The notes under the pieces: model-generated | Seen by the model: the letters and a program-made list of their open reading frames with translations, nothing else | Told to the model about the DNA's origin: nothing | Databases searched by the model: none | Translations under genes and position numbers: made by a program | Part shown: piece after piece, positions 16,628 to 25,455 of the stretch | Numbering within the stretch: the first letter of the stretch is position 1 | Layout: every line of letters begins with the position of its first letter | Assembly: GCA_013178095.1 (NCBI GenBank) | Contig: JABLXK010000001.1 | Coordinates: 1-64,000 of the forward strand | Source: Anaerolineae bacterium | GTDB lineage: Bacteria; Chloroflexota; Anaerolineae; Anaerolineales; Anaerolineaceae | Length of the DNA: 64,000 nucleotides | Direction: 5' to 3'

Positions 16628-17850
16628 TGGATGCGCTGCGAGTCCGCATATACAACGTCCGTTTCGGCGACGGCATCCTGCTGACCATTCCGGACAGGGA
16701 TAAAAAAGGGAAGGTAACCGAAAGGCACATCCTGATCGACGTCGGCAACGCCTTAAACAAAGAAGGCGGAGCGGATGCGGTTTTCAAGCCGGTTGTTGCC
16801 GATATTGTTGAGGAATTGGCCGGCAGGCCGCTGGACCTCTACATCATGACGCACGAGCACATGGACCACATCCAGGGCTTGCCCTACGCGGAGCGGTATG
16901 TTTATACCCAAAGCGAGACCCAATTAAGAGATTTGCTGAACACCCAATATGCCTGGCTGACAGCCTCAGCGGCGGAGGATTACCGCAATACCCATCCGAA
17001 AGCAGAGAAGGCCGAATTGAATTTCGAGCGGGATTACGCCGCCATCAGCAGCTATATCCACTCTTCCGCTTACGTGGAAGCAAGCGGCGCGCAGCAATTG
17101 GCTTATATGCAAACGCTGCTGGATATCAACAACCCCAGAAGTTCGCAGGAGAACGTGGACTACCTGCGGAAACTGGCCAGGCATACTTATTACGTTTACC
17201 GCGGGGTGAAGCTGGGCCGCAAGCATCCGTTCAAGGAAACCAAATTCGAGATCTGGGCGCCGGAGGAGGATACTTCGGTATATTACGGCAATTACCAATC
17301 CCCGGCGTTGGGTGTGGCCGAGGAGGGCGCCGGCGCAGGAGAATCCGCCTGGCAGGAATGCTGCCCGCCGGCGGGGGTGGACGCCAGCGCTTTTTACAAC
17401 CTGATCGAGGCGCGCCGGCAGTGCGCGGAAAGCCTGCTGGCCATCGACAAAGCCCAGAACAACACCAGCGTGGTGTGCTGCATCGAATGGCGCGGCTGGC
17501 GGCTGCTGTTCACCGGGGACGCGGAAATCAAGAGTTGGAAGATCATGAAGGATCAGAATCAATTGCGCGAGGTGGATTTCCTCAAGATCAGCCACCACGG
17601 CAGCCATAACGGCACCCCCGGGGAGAGCATCCTGGATGTGATCCTGCCGAAACGCGCCGCCAAAGGCAAAGAACGCCGCGCGGCGGTGTCCACCTGGCGC
17701 GACACCTATTCCGGCGTGCCGGACGCGGCTACCCTCAAACGCCTGTATGATCCTGCCGTCGCCGGCTTGCAGCCGCGCTGCGACAGCCTGGCGATGGTCA
17801 ACGAGAGTATAAGCAATAAGCTATACGAGGACTTTTTCTTCGAGGGCTGA
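16624..17850 (+). CDS. Metallo-beta-lactamase-fold hydrolase (ComEC/Rec2-like)
   Basis: A 408-residue soluble protein. THEHMDH (H77, H79, D81, H82) is the MBL metal-binding signature, ILIDVGN precedes it, and LLFTGDAE and LKISHHGSHNG supply the later Asp and His as in the ComEC C-terminal nuclease-like domain. An insert of some 170 residues lies between the first motif and the GDAE motif, longer than in simple MBL hydrolases. It overlaps the metallopeptidase gene at ATGA. The pair resembles two-component effector units in which a protease and an MBL nuclease/phosphodiesterase are coupled, but this is inference. Nuclease, phosphodiesterase or other hydrolase activity are all possible. Confidence 0.7.
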   Translation: MMDALRVRIYNVRFGDGILLTIPDRDKKGKVTERHILIDVGNALNKEGGADAVFKPVVADIVEELAGRPLDLYIMTHEHMDHIQGLPYAERYVYTQSETQLRDLLNTQYAWLTASAAEDYRNTHPKAEKAELNFERDYAAISSYIHSSAYVEASGAQQLAYMQTLLDINNPRSSQENVDYLRKLARHTYYVYRGVKLGRKHPFKETKFEIWAPEEDTSVYYGNYQSPALGVAEEGAGAGESAWQECCPPAGVDASAFYNLIEARRQCAESLLAIDKAQNNTSVVCCIEWRGWRLLFTGDAEIKSWKIMKDQNQLREVDFLKISHHGSHNGTPGESILDVILPKRAAKGKERRAAVSTWRDTYSGVPDAATLKRLYDPAVAGLQPRCDSLAMVNESISNKLYEDFFFEG

Positions 17851-17867
17851 ATCTGAACAATTTTTTA

Positions 17868-17902
17868 GCGAGAAGCTCCTGCCATTACCAGGAGCTTCTC
17901 GC
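17868..17902. terminator. Strong hairpin between convergent operons
   Basis: GCGAGAAGCTCCTG pairs perfectly with CAGGAGCTTCTCGC around a seven-base loop. It lies 17 bases after the MBL gene stop. It lacks a strong T-tail on the plus strand but its place between convergent units suggests termination or mRNA end protection. The rest of 17903-18066 shows nothing recognisable. Confidence 0.55.
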
Positions 17903-18066
17903 GTATTTCAAACCTATACTTTTTCGTCCGCATTGCAGCCGGAAGATATTCAAATTAATCTGTCTTTCAATCTGGCATTGGATGCGATCTTCAGCAGTGT
18001 GCTCATGAATTCTGTTTCGATCCTGTTCTGTATGATTTCCATTCTTGACAGAGGGCAAAAACCAAT

Positions 18067-18570
18067 CTAATCGCATTTCTGAATGTGCACCATCTCATCC
18101 CCTTTTTCCAGCTTTTGGCCTTTGGAAATGGAGACTTTTTCCACGATTCCAGCGAAGGGCGCGCGGAATTCCATCAGCATTTTCATGGATTCCAGCACCA
18201 CCAGCACCTGGTTGTGCTCCACGCTGTCGCCCGCGGCTACTCGCACTTCCATCACCACGCCGGGGATGGGCGCTTCGATCCTGCCGGCATCTTTCTTGCC
18301 TTCCTTGCCGGCGCGTTTGCGGGCTGCGCCTTTTTCCGGTTCGATCTGCGCTTCCACTTGAAGGCCGCGCGTAGTAACGCGGTAGCTGCCGTCATCCTGA
18401 GGCTTGAGGTGGTATTCCCGCTTGCCGGAATCTTTTTCCACCATGAACAGCCCATTCTCATTCAAGAAGTGAATGCCGATATACGCCGGCTGCCCATCAA
18501 TCCAGACGCGCTCGCCGTCGATCTCGATCCGGTATTCGTGCCCGCCAATGGTAACGCGATATTTGTCCAT
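18067..18570 (-). CDS. Biotin carboxyl carrier protein of an acyl-CoA carboxylase
   Basis: A 167-residue protein whose C-terminal 75 residues are a biotinyl domain: IEAPIPGVVMEVRV, then ESMKM with the biotinylated lysine, and FAGIVEKVSISKGQ. The N-terminal half resembles the carrier part of long acyl-CoA carboxylase alpha subunits (HEYRIEIDGERVWIDG). It carries CO2 from biotin carboxylase to the carboxyltransferase. It is the last gene of the lipid operon, six bases after accC. As a separate protein with a PccA-type N-terminal region, it probably belongs to a propionyl/acetyl-CoA carboxylase rather than plant/E. coli AccB. Confidence 0.87.
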   Translation of the reverse strand: MDKYRVTIGGHEYRIEIDGERVWIDGQPAYIGIHFLNENGLFMVEKDSGKREYHLKPQDDGSYRVTTRGLQVEAQIEPEKGAARKRAGKEGKKDAGRIEAPIPGVVMEVRVAAGDSVEHNQVLVVLESMKMLMEFRAPFAGIVEKVSISKGQKLEKGDEMVHIQKCD

Positions 18571-18575
18571 AGGAT

Positions 18576-20066
18576 TTAGAAATTACCGGTCATTTGTTCG
18601 CGCCAGCCGACCATGCGCCATTGGTTGCTGTTTTCCGTGAGCTGCCGGGCACTGCGTTTCAGCATTTTATGAACGAAAAGCGCGGCTGCCAGGGCGGACT
18701 CTTTTTCCAATTCCTCCAAATTTTCCGGTTCTTGCGGTTGGAAGGATTCCAGGAACATGGTGTCCACTTCCGCTGCCAGAAAGGTTTCACTGCTCAGTAC
18801 TTCACGCAGGTAACCCAGGTCGGTGATCACGCCGGCGATCTGAAAATCATCCAGCGCGCCCAGCATGCGGCGGATGGCAGTGGAGCGGTCTTCACCCCAC
18901 ACGATCAGCTTGGCGATGAGCGAGTCATAGTCGGTCGTGACTGCCATGCCCTGATAGAGAGCGGAATCCACGCGGATGCCGGAGCCGGCGGGTTCGCTCA
19001 AGTAAGTGATCAATCCGGAGGTGGGCATGAAAGATTGATCGGGATCCTCGGCGATCACACGCGCCTCGATGGCGGTGCCATGCATCCTGATCTGTTCCTG
19101 GCGCAGTGTCAGGCAGCCGCTGGCCGCCAGCAGCAACTGCGCGTTGACCAGGTCAATACCGGTGACCATCTCGGTGATGGGGTGTTCCACCTGGATACGC
19201 GGGTTGACCTCGATGAAATAAAAATTGTGCTGACTATCCATAAGGAATTCGATGGTGCCCAGACTGCGATAGTTCAGCGCCAGAGCCACCTTGCGGGCGT
19301 AATCGAATAAATTCGCACGGCTCTCGGCATCCAGACCCGGAGCAGGAGATTCCTCGATCAATTTTTGATGGCGGCGCTGGATGGAACATTCGCGCTCACC
19401 GATTACCAGCACATTGCCCTTGCCGTCGCCCAACACCTGCACCTCGATGTGGCGAGCGGGACGCACGAACTTTTCGATATACACCTGGTCGTCGCCGAAA
19501 GCCAGCTTGGCTTCCTGGCTGGCTGAGGCGGCCATTTTGTTGAGTTCATCCTCATTGTGCACCAGACGGATACCGCGGCCGCCGCCGCCGGAAACAGCTT
19601 TAACCAGCAGCGGATAGCCGATTTGGGCAGCGAGCGCCTGCGCGGCAGGCATGTCGGCAAGATTGAGATCGCTGCCGGGCAGCACCGGCACACCGGCCTG
19701 CTGCGCGACCTGGCGGGCGGCGCGCTTGTCGCCGGTCAGGGCGATGCTGCGTGGTTCAGGGCCGATAAAAACCATGCCGGCTTTTTCCACCCGTTCGGCG
19801 AAGACCGGATTTTCTGACAAAAAACCATAACCGGGGTGAATAGCGTCAGCTTTGACCTTGCGGGCTGCCGAAAGGATTGCGTCGATATTGAGATAAGATT
19901 GGGCGGCGGGCGTGGGCCCGACATAAACCGCTTCATCGGCGTAGCGCGTGTGCATGGCTTCGCGGTCGCCGGCGGAATAAACGGCGACGCTGGCGAACCC
20001 CAGGTCACGGCAAGCCCGAATGATGCGGACCGCGATCTCCCCACGATTGGCAATCAGGATTTTCAT
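18576..20066 (-). CDS. accC: Biotin carboxylase subunit of acyl-CoA carboxylase
   Basis: A 496-residue ATP-grasp enzyme that carboxylates biotin using ATP and bicarbonate. MKILIANRGEIAVRII at the N-terminus, HPGYGFLSEN, the ATP loop VSGGGGRGIR, GERECSIQRR, and the metal-binding EVNPRIQVEHPITEM are all present. The C-terminus extends about 45 residues past the usual end of AccC with a charged helical tail (PQEPENLEELEKES), which may contact the separate carrier protein. Shine-Dalgarno AAGGAC precedes the ATG. Encoded between the carboxyltransferase and the carrier, it completes a three-subunit acyl-CoA carboxylase that would feed malonyl-CoA to the megasynthase. Confidence 0.93.
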   Translation of the reverse strand: MKILIANRGEIAVRIIRACRDLGFASVAVYSAGDREAMHTRYADEAVYVGPTPAAQSYLNIDAILSAARKVKADAIHPGYGFLSENPVFAERVEKAGMVFIGPEPRSIALTGDKRAARQVAQQAGVPVLPGSDLNLADMPAAQALAAQIGYPLLVKAVSGGGGRGIRLVHNEDELNKMAASASQEAKLAFGDDQVYIEKFVRPARHIEVQVLGDGKGNVLVIGERECSIQRRHQKLIEESPAPGLDAESRANLFDYARKVALALNYRSLGTIEFLMDSQHNFYFIEVNPRIQVEHPITEMVTGIDLVNAQLLLAASGCLTLRQEQIRMHGTAIEARVIAEDPDQSFMPTSGLITYLSEPAGSGIRVDSALYQGMAVTTDYDSLIAKLIVWGEDRSTAIRRMLGALDDFQIAGVITDLGYLREVLSSETFLAAEVDTMFLESFQPQEPENLEELEKESALAAALFVHKMLKRSARQLTENSNQWRMVGWREQMTGNF

Positions 20067-20085
20067 GGTTTGTCCTTTCTATTTT

Positions 20086-21639
20086 CTACAATGGTATATT
20101 TCCATGTTTACGCGCGGGCGTTTTCTGGCGCTTATCCTTGAGCGAATCCAGCGCGTCAATCAGGCGCGCGCGGGTTTCAGCCGGCAGGATGACATCGTCC
20201 AGGTAACCGTTGGCTGCCGCAATATAAGGATTGGCCATTTCACTGCGGTAACGGCCGGTCAGCTCGGCGCGCAATGCCGCCGGATCTTCCGCGGCGGATA
20301 GTTCCTTGCGGTAGATAATATTCACCGCGCCCTCCGGACCCATCACTGCCACTTCAGCGGCGGGCCAGGCGTAATTCAGGTCGCCGCCCAGATGTTTGGA
20401 GCTCATCACGATGTACGCGCCGCCATAGGCTTTGCGCAAGATCACTGAGACCTTCGGCACGCTGGCCTCGGCGTAGGCATAGATCATTTTGGCTCCGTGG
20501 CGGATGACGCCGTTGTGCTCCTGGTCCACACCCGGCAGAAAACCGGGCGTATCCACGAAAGTCAGCAGCGGGATGTGAAAAGCGTCGCAAAAACGGATGA
20601 AGCGCGCGGCTTTATCCGAGGAGTTAATATCCAGCACGCCCGCCAGCACCAGCGGCTGGTTGGCGACGATGCCGACCGGATTCCCGTTCATGCGCGCGAA
20701 GCCGATGACGATATTCTGGGCGTAGCTTTCCTGCACTTCTAGGAACTCACCGCTGTCGACGATTTCCTGGATCACTTCGCGGATATCATAGGGCTTTTGC
20801 GGGTCCTGCGGGACGATCTCGCTGAGCGCCTGGTTGGGGCGCGCGGGATCATCGGAAGGAACCACGTAAGGCGAAGAAGCCAGGTTGTTGGAAGGCAGGA
20901 ACGATAACAGCCAGCGGATGTTATTGAAAATGGCGTCTTCATTTTCCGCGCTAAAATGCGCCACACCGCTGCGGTTGACGTGCACAGCTGCGCCGCCCAG
21001 GGTTTCAAAATCCACTTCTTCGTGCGTGACAGCTTTGACCACTTCCGGGCCGGTGATGAACATATTGGCGGTCTGTTTCACGATCAGGACGAAATCGGTC
21101 AGGGCGGGGGAATAAACTGCCGCGCCGGCGCAGGGGCCGAGGATGGCGGTGATCTGCGGGACGATGCCGGACAGGCGCGTATTGCGCAGGAAGATCTCCC
21201 CGCAGGCGGCCAGCGAATCGACGCCTTCCTGGATGCGCGCGCCGCCGGAATCGTTCAGGCCGATCAGGGGCGCGCCGTTCTCGTACGCCAGGTCCATAAG
21301 CTTGGCGATCTTCAATCCGTGGCTTTCGCCCAGCGAACCGCCCATCACGGTAAAATCCTGCGCATAGATGTAAACCAGGCGGCCATCGATCTTGCCCCAG
21401 CCGGTGACCACGCCATCGGTATAGGGGTGGGATTGGTCCAGGCCAAAGCGGGTTGCGCGATGCGTGCGGAACATATCCACTTCGCGGAAAGTACCCTCAT
21501 CCAGGAGCTTTTCGATGCGCTCGCGGGCGGTATATTTGCCTTTGTCATGCTGCGCCTGGATGCGCTGCTCTCCGCCGGCGTTTACCGCTATGCGGCGCAT
21601 TTCTTCCAGATTCAGGTTGCTGCTTGGTTCTTTATCCAT
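20086..21639 (-). CDS. Acyl-CoA carboxylase carboxyltransferase (PccB/AccD5-like)
   Basis: A 517-residue fused-type carboxyltransferase of the propionyl/acetyl-CoA carboxylase beta family. It contains the two crotonase-like halves: YAQDFTVMGGSLGESHGLKI and NDSGGARIQEGVDSL in the first, and FVDTPGFLPGVDQEHNG, AYGGAYIVMSSKHLGGD and the oxyanion glycines in the second. It transfers CO2 from biotin to acyl-CoA. Family members take acetyl-, propionyl- or longer acyl-CoA; the acyltransferase motif in the neighbouring megasynthase (AFH) argues for malonyl-CoA being needed. It starts three bases after the phosphopantetheinyl transferase stop. Confidence 0.92.
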   Translation of the reverse strand: MDKEPSSNLNLEEMRRIAVNAGGEQRIQAQHDKGKYTARERIEKLLDEGTFREVDMFRTHRATRFGLDQSHPYTDGVVTGWGKIDGRLVYIYAQDFTVMGGSLGESHGLKIAKLMDLAYENGAPLIGLNDSGGARIQEGVDSLAACGEIFLRNTRLSGIVPQITAILGPCAGAAVYSPALTDFVLIVKQTANMFITGPEVVKAVTHEEVDFETLGGAAVHVNRSGVAHFSAENEDAIFNNIRWLLSFLPSNNLASSPYVVPSDDPARPNQALSEIVPQDPQKPYDIREVIQEIVDSGEFLEVQESYAQNIVIGFARMNGNPVGIVANQPLVLAGVLDINSSDKAARFIRFCDAFHIPLLTFVDTPGFLPGVDQEHNGVIRHGAKMIYAYAEASVPKVSVILRKAYGGAYIVMSSKHLGGDLNYAWPAAEVAVMGPEGAVNIIYRKELSAAEDPAALRAELTGRYRSEMANPYIAAANGYLDDVILPAETRARLIDALDSLKDKRQKTPARKHGNIPL

Positions 21640-21642
21640 ATC

Positions 21643-22503
21643 CTATTTCCAACTTATGGCGGGAGTTCTTTCTTTCATATAACCCGAAAAGGGGTGTATG
21701 GTTTGCATTTTTAATCCCTGAGACCTTGAAAAACCTATCAGGTTATCGCTGGAGGCTATTTCAAAGAAGCTTACCTGAGGTTGAGCAGCCGATTTCACGG
21801 CCAGCGCGGCAATCGAACCGCTCTGCGGAGAAAAAGACAGCAGCCAAAAATCGTCCAGACCAACAAACCTGTGGTATTCAGCGGCTGACGGATCGCAGAC
21901 TTGCATCGTGAAGAAATCCATCTCCGATCCGAACGCGAAACCGGCTCCATCGGCTTTGCCAACGGCTTCCCGGCTGGTCCAGGCGCGCAGAAAGGCGCGG
22001 TTTTGCTGCTCCGCGGGCATGGCGCGGTAAGCATCCCAGTCATTTGCGGTGAAATATTGGCGGATGATGCTTGCGCGCTGTTCCATGGGCTGTATCAGTT
22101 CCAGGTCAATCCCGACCGGCGCCTGCGCGCTGAAGGCTGCCAGCAGCAGATTGCCGCAGTGGCTCAGGTTGAATTCCAGCACTGGCGCTCCAGGCTCGGG
22201 CTGCAAACAGGGCTTGCCCCTGGCGCCGTATATAAAGCGGATATCCTGCGGGGATTGGTGGGTATAAGCGGCCAGCAGCACCCGCAACACAGCGCGCGCT
22301 GCGCGGAAACGGGCGCTTTTCACAGGGGATTTCAAACGAGCGGCACGCAGTTCTTCATCCTTCGAAAGGCAATCACAAGAATCTTTGAATTCATCCAGAT
22401 TGGCTTTCCAGACGTGAACCTGTTCAGGACGCAGATCCAAGACAAGCGCAGGGGACTGCCAGGTTACTGCATTTTCCGTCAGGGACGCGAAGCAAATTTT
22501 CAT
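21643..22503 (-). CDS. Sfp-type 4'-phosphopantetheinyl transferase
   Basis: A 286-residue protein of the Sfp/PfaE type that attaches phosphopantetheine from CoA to carrier-protein serines. Signatures are GKPCLQPE, FNLSHCGN, APVGIDLELIQ (metal-binding Asp/Glu) and RAWTSREAVGKADG (WxxKEAxxK-type motif with R in place of K at one position). Full length for the family. Its substrate is plausibly the three tandem carrier domains of the PfaA-like subunit encoded upstream. The Shine-Dalgarno overlaps the pfaD stop, so expression is coupled. Confidence 0.9.
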   Translation of the reverse strand: MKICFASLTENAVTWQSPALVLDLRPEQVHVWKANLDEFKDSCDCLSKDEELRAARLKSPVKSARFRAARAVLRVLLAAYTHQSPQDIRFIYGARGKPCLQPEPGAPVLEFNLSHCGNLLLAAFSAQAPVGIDLELIQPMEQRASIIRQYFTANDWDAYRAMPAEQQNRAFLRAWTSREAVGKADGAGFAFGSEMDFFTMQVCDPSAAEYHRFVGLDDFWLLSFSPQSGSIAALAVKSAAQPQVSFFEIASSDNLIGFSRSQGLKMQTIHPFSGYMKERTPAISWK

Positions 22504-22506
22504 AGC

Positions 22507-24138
22507 TTACTCCGCGGACTGCGTGGGCTGCGGGTAATAACTCTCCACTTCCGCCGGAAGGGAGACACCCTGCAGTTTCAGGCTCTGCACACGGCTGCGG
22601 TAGGCGCAGCCAGTTAGAATCTGCCAGGCAACGTCCGCCACATGCCGCTGGCGGTAATCCTCCAGATACGTGCCGCGCGTCCATTCGTTGAAGGCGCCTA
22701 TTGAAGGTCCGCACCAGATCTGGTAATCCAGGCGGCGGTCTTCCACCCCGTCGCGCGACCAGCGCGAAGCCAGGCCCAGGTACCAGCGGAAGATCAACGC
22801 CATCTTCTTTTTCGGGTTGGCTTCCGCGCTTTGAATCTGCTGGGGATTGCGCTGGTTGAAAAAAGCCACGGTTTCCTGCCAGATGTCTTCCATGCTGCGG
22901 CGGAAAACCTTTTCCTCCAGTTCTTTGCGCGTTTCAGGCGGGATTTCATCGATAGCGCTGCAGGTTGTGTATAAGTCATAAAGTTTCTGCGCGCGCATGG
23001 GGAAGAAAGTACCTTTCTTCAACACCTGCACGCGCGCGCCCATCTCGAACATGTCTGCCGAGGGCGCCATGCTCACATCCGCCATATCGGCCTGCGCCAG
23101 CAGGCTGCGGGTGTGTTCGCAGGCGCCGGATTCCAAGCAGGCCTGGTTGACCGAGCCGGTCACCAGGAAAGCCGCGCCCATCATATAGGCACCCAGAGCG
23201 GAATCGGGCGTGCTGATGCCGCCGCCCGCCCCAACGCGCACCGGAAGGGCATACCCTTGTTCGTGCTGGATCTGATCGCGCAGGGCAATGATGCTGGGCA
23301 GCAACGAGACCAGCGGCTGCTTGTCGGTGTGCCCGCCGGAATCGCCCTCTACCGCCACATCATCCGCCATGGGCACTTGCCGCGCCAGATCAGCCTGCTC
23401 GGCGCTGATGCGGCCGGCAGCAGCCAACTCATTGAGGATCTTATCCGGCGCAGGGCGCAGGAACAACAAAGCGATCTCTTTACGGGAAATCTTAGCGACG
23501 ATGTGATTAGCGATCTTAATCCGGCCGGAGGGATCTTTGGACAACCCCGCGGCGCGGAACAGCACCACGGCGGGCGTCAGGCTGACGTAGGCGGCTGCTT
23601 CGACCGCGTGAATGCCGCTCGATAAAAACAGTTCAACCGTCTTCATCTCCATATCGGGGTCGAAGGGGTTATGCAGCAGATTGAAAAGGTAAGGACCCTG
23701 CGGCAGGGCGGACTGGATTGTATCAATGGCGCGCTGCAAGCGCTCCAGGGAGAGGCCGCCGCTGCCGAAGGAGCCCATCAAGCCGGATCTTCCCAGCGTG
23801 ATGACCATTTCCTCGGAGGCAATGGCGTTGGCCATGCCGCCGGCGTAGCAGGCAGCTTTCACTTGATAGGTTTCACAAAAACCCCGGTCTCCGAAATTTT
23901 CAAAAGAAAGCGGCGGCAGCCAGCCAGCCAGGTTGGAAAGTTTTCCGTTAAGCGGCTGGATATTCCCGGAATCTGCCAACCCAACCCGGCCATTTACCAG
24001 TACCGCGTAGAGCGGCTGGGCGAACTGCAGCAGCTTGCGGCGCAGATCAGGGGCTGAGAAAGCAACTTCCTCCGGCTTGCCCTCCCAACCGAGAGGGAAG
24101 CTTATATTTTGAGTACCGTTATGATCGAACATTTGCAT
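22507..24138 (-). CDS. pfaD: PfaD-like trans-acting enoyl reductase (FMN, nitronate monooxygenase fold)
   Basis: A 543-residue protein matching PfaD in length and order. It has an N-terminal region of about 90 residues and then a TIM-barrel FMN domain with ACYAGGMANAIASEEMV, GSFGSGG, DVAVEGDSGGHTDKQP (the family's catalytic-His type motif), VGAGGGISTPDSALGAYMMGA and TGSVNQA. PfaD reduces the enoyl intermediates during polyunsaturated or related lipid assembly. I chose ATG 24138, eight bases after AAAGG; a GTG three codons earlier overlaps the preceding gene's stop. It lies between the dehydratase and the transferase. Confidence 0.88.
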   Translation of the reverse strand: MQMFDHNGTQNISFPLGWEGKPEEVAFSAPDLRRKLLQFAQPLYAVLVNGRVGLADSGNIQPLNGKLSNLAGWLPPLSFENFGDRGFCETYQVKAACYAGGMANAIASEEMVITLGRSGLMGSFGSGGLSLERLQRAIDTIQSALPQGPYLFNLLHNPFDPDMEMKTVELFLSSGIHAVEAAAYVSLTPAVVLFRAAGLSKDPSGRIKIANHIVAKISRKEIALLFLRPAPDKILNELAAAGRISAEQADLARQVPMADDVAVEGDSGGHTDKQPLVSLLPSIIALRDQIQHEQGYALPVRVGAGGGISTPDSALGAYMMGAAFLVTGSVNQACLESGACEHTRSLLAQADMADVSMAPSADMFEMGARVQVLKKGTFFPMRAQKLYDLYTTCSAIDEIPPETRKELEEKVFRRSMEDIWQETVAFFNQRNPQQIQSAEANPKKKMALIFRWYLGLASRWSRDGVEDRRLDYQIWCGPSIGAFNEWTRGTYLEDYRQRHVADVAWQILTGCAYRSRVQSLKLQGVSLPAEVESYYPQPTQSAE

Positions 24139-24143
24139 CGTAA

Positions 24144-25454
24144 TCACCTTTCATTCAAGGTCAATGAAATATTTTCAATGGCGTAAATTTTGCGCCCGTC
24201 CACCCGGAAAGCCGCGTCTGCCAATACCTGAGGGGTGTTCCCGGAGAGCGCGCAGTTTTTTAGATGAACTTCGAATTGCAGCTCGCGATTGGAAGGGATC
24301 ACCTGCCCGCGGTATTTCCATTGCAGGGCGGCAGGGTTGGAGAAATCGAGCTGCCCGCTGGAAACAGCCGCCTGGGGGTGTTGAACCTGCAAAAAAGCCC
24401 ACAGGGCTTGCGTGATGGCTTCCATGCCCAGCGAACCCGGCATGACCGGATCCTGATAGAAGTGATTGCGGTAAAACCATTCCGAACCGTCTAATTGGCG
24501 GCTGCCGCTGATCAACCCTTGCCCGTATTTACCGCCATCGGTCTGAAAAGCAAGGTTGTCCAGCAGGGCCAAATGACGCGGGGAAGGGGAGATGGCTGGC
24601 ACGCGCGGAATTTCCAAAGGAATAAATTCCTTGTGACCAGCAGACATTGGGCTTTCAGGCGCATCCTCAAGACCGGTTTGCCGCTGCATGGCGGATTCCC
24701 GGAAGTAGCCAAAGGAGGATTCGCCGGTCAGGAAGACATGGCTGCCCAAGCTAAGCTCGAAGGCATATTTCTGGATCAGCATACCGCTGCTGAATACGGA
24801 ACTCAACAGGCGGGCGCGCTGGGTTACGGTTTTCCCGGCCAGGGACGGACAGGCAAGAAAATGGATAGCGCCGTCCAGGTTGCGGAAGGTATTCACATCT
24901 GCAGGCAGGATGAGGGAACTGCCCAAATAAGCCGAGAGGATGCCGCAGGGCTGCAGGGCGATCTCCATCAGAACTCCCAGGGGCACGCCCGGATAAGGAT
25001 TTTCATGGAGGAACCAGGCATCCGCGGTTACATCGAACTCACTGGTGATAGCCGCCGGCGGCTGCAGCCTGCCGCGTTCCCCGCTGATGGAAAGCACGCG
25101 GTCGATCATCAGCAGGTCGCCGTTGGGAATGCGCGGTGATTTGCGTGTGTCCAATACGGCGAAATCCGGCCCGAAACATGCGGCGATCGAACCGCTGCCG
25201 AATGCTTCCAGTTGCAGACGGGTAAAGAGCGCCGAAGGTTCCGAATCGAAGCGCGCAGACCTTGCGGACCGATTGTCCAGATCGGCCAGCCCCAGGCTGG
25301 CGGCGATGGTCTGCAGATTTTGCGCCTGCTGGTCCAGAAAAGCGCGCTGGATGCGGGTGGAACGCGCCATGCTCTCGTTCAAAATGACCAATATCTTTTG
25401 AAGCGGATCTTCGATGGCGGCGCTTGTGCTTGCGGGATTGGACTGGATTTTCAT
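24144..25454 (-). CDS. Double-hotdog dehydratase (PfaC FabA-like DH domains as a separate protein)
   Basis: A 436-residue protein with two FabA-like hotdog domains. The first contains WFLHENPYPGVPLGVLMEIA (H150, E164) and ALQPCGILSAYLGS. The second has WFYRNHFYQDPVMPGSLGME (H331, E345), a complete dehydratase/isomerase signature. In classical PUFA synthases these domains form the C-terminal half of PfaC behind KS and chain-length-factor domains; here they stand alone and no KS-CLF is present. The first 60 residues look helical and may dock to a partner. It would dehydrate beta-hydroxyacyl intermediates, the second domain being the stronger catalytic candidate. Confidence 0.85.
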   Translation of the reverse strand: MKIQSNPASTSAAIEDPLQKILVILNESMARSTRIQRAFLDQQAQNLQTIAASLGLADLDNRSARSARFDSEPSALFTRLQLEAFGSGSIAACFGPDFAVLDTRKSPRIPNGDLLMIDRVLSISGERGRLQPPAAITSEFDVTADAWFLHENPYPGVPLGVLMEIALQPCGILSAYLGSSLILPADVNTFRNLDGAIHFLACPSLAGKTVTQRARLLSSVFSSGMLIQKYAFELSLGSHVFLTGESSFGYFRESAMQRQTGLEDAPESPMSAGHKEFIPLEIPRVPAISPSPRHLALLDNLAFQTDGGKYGQGLISGSRQLDGSEWFYRNHFYQDPVMPGSLGMEAITQALWAFLQVQHPQAAVSSGQLDFSNPAALQWKYRGQVIPSNRELQFEVHLKNCALSGNTPQVLADAAFRVDGRKIYAIENISLTLNER

Positions 25455-25455
25455 T

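Noticed and set aside
17903-18066. Possible small RNA or gene between the MBL gene and the carrier protein gene
   Set aside because: Only one hairpin at the left edge is supported; the rest shows no coding potential, promoter or stable fold that I could recognise.
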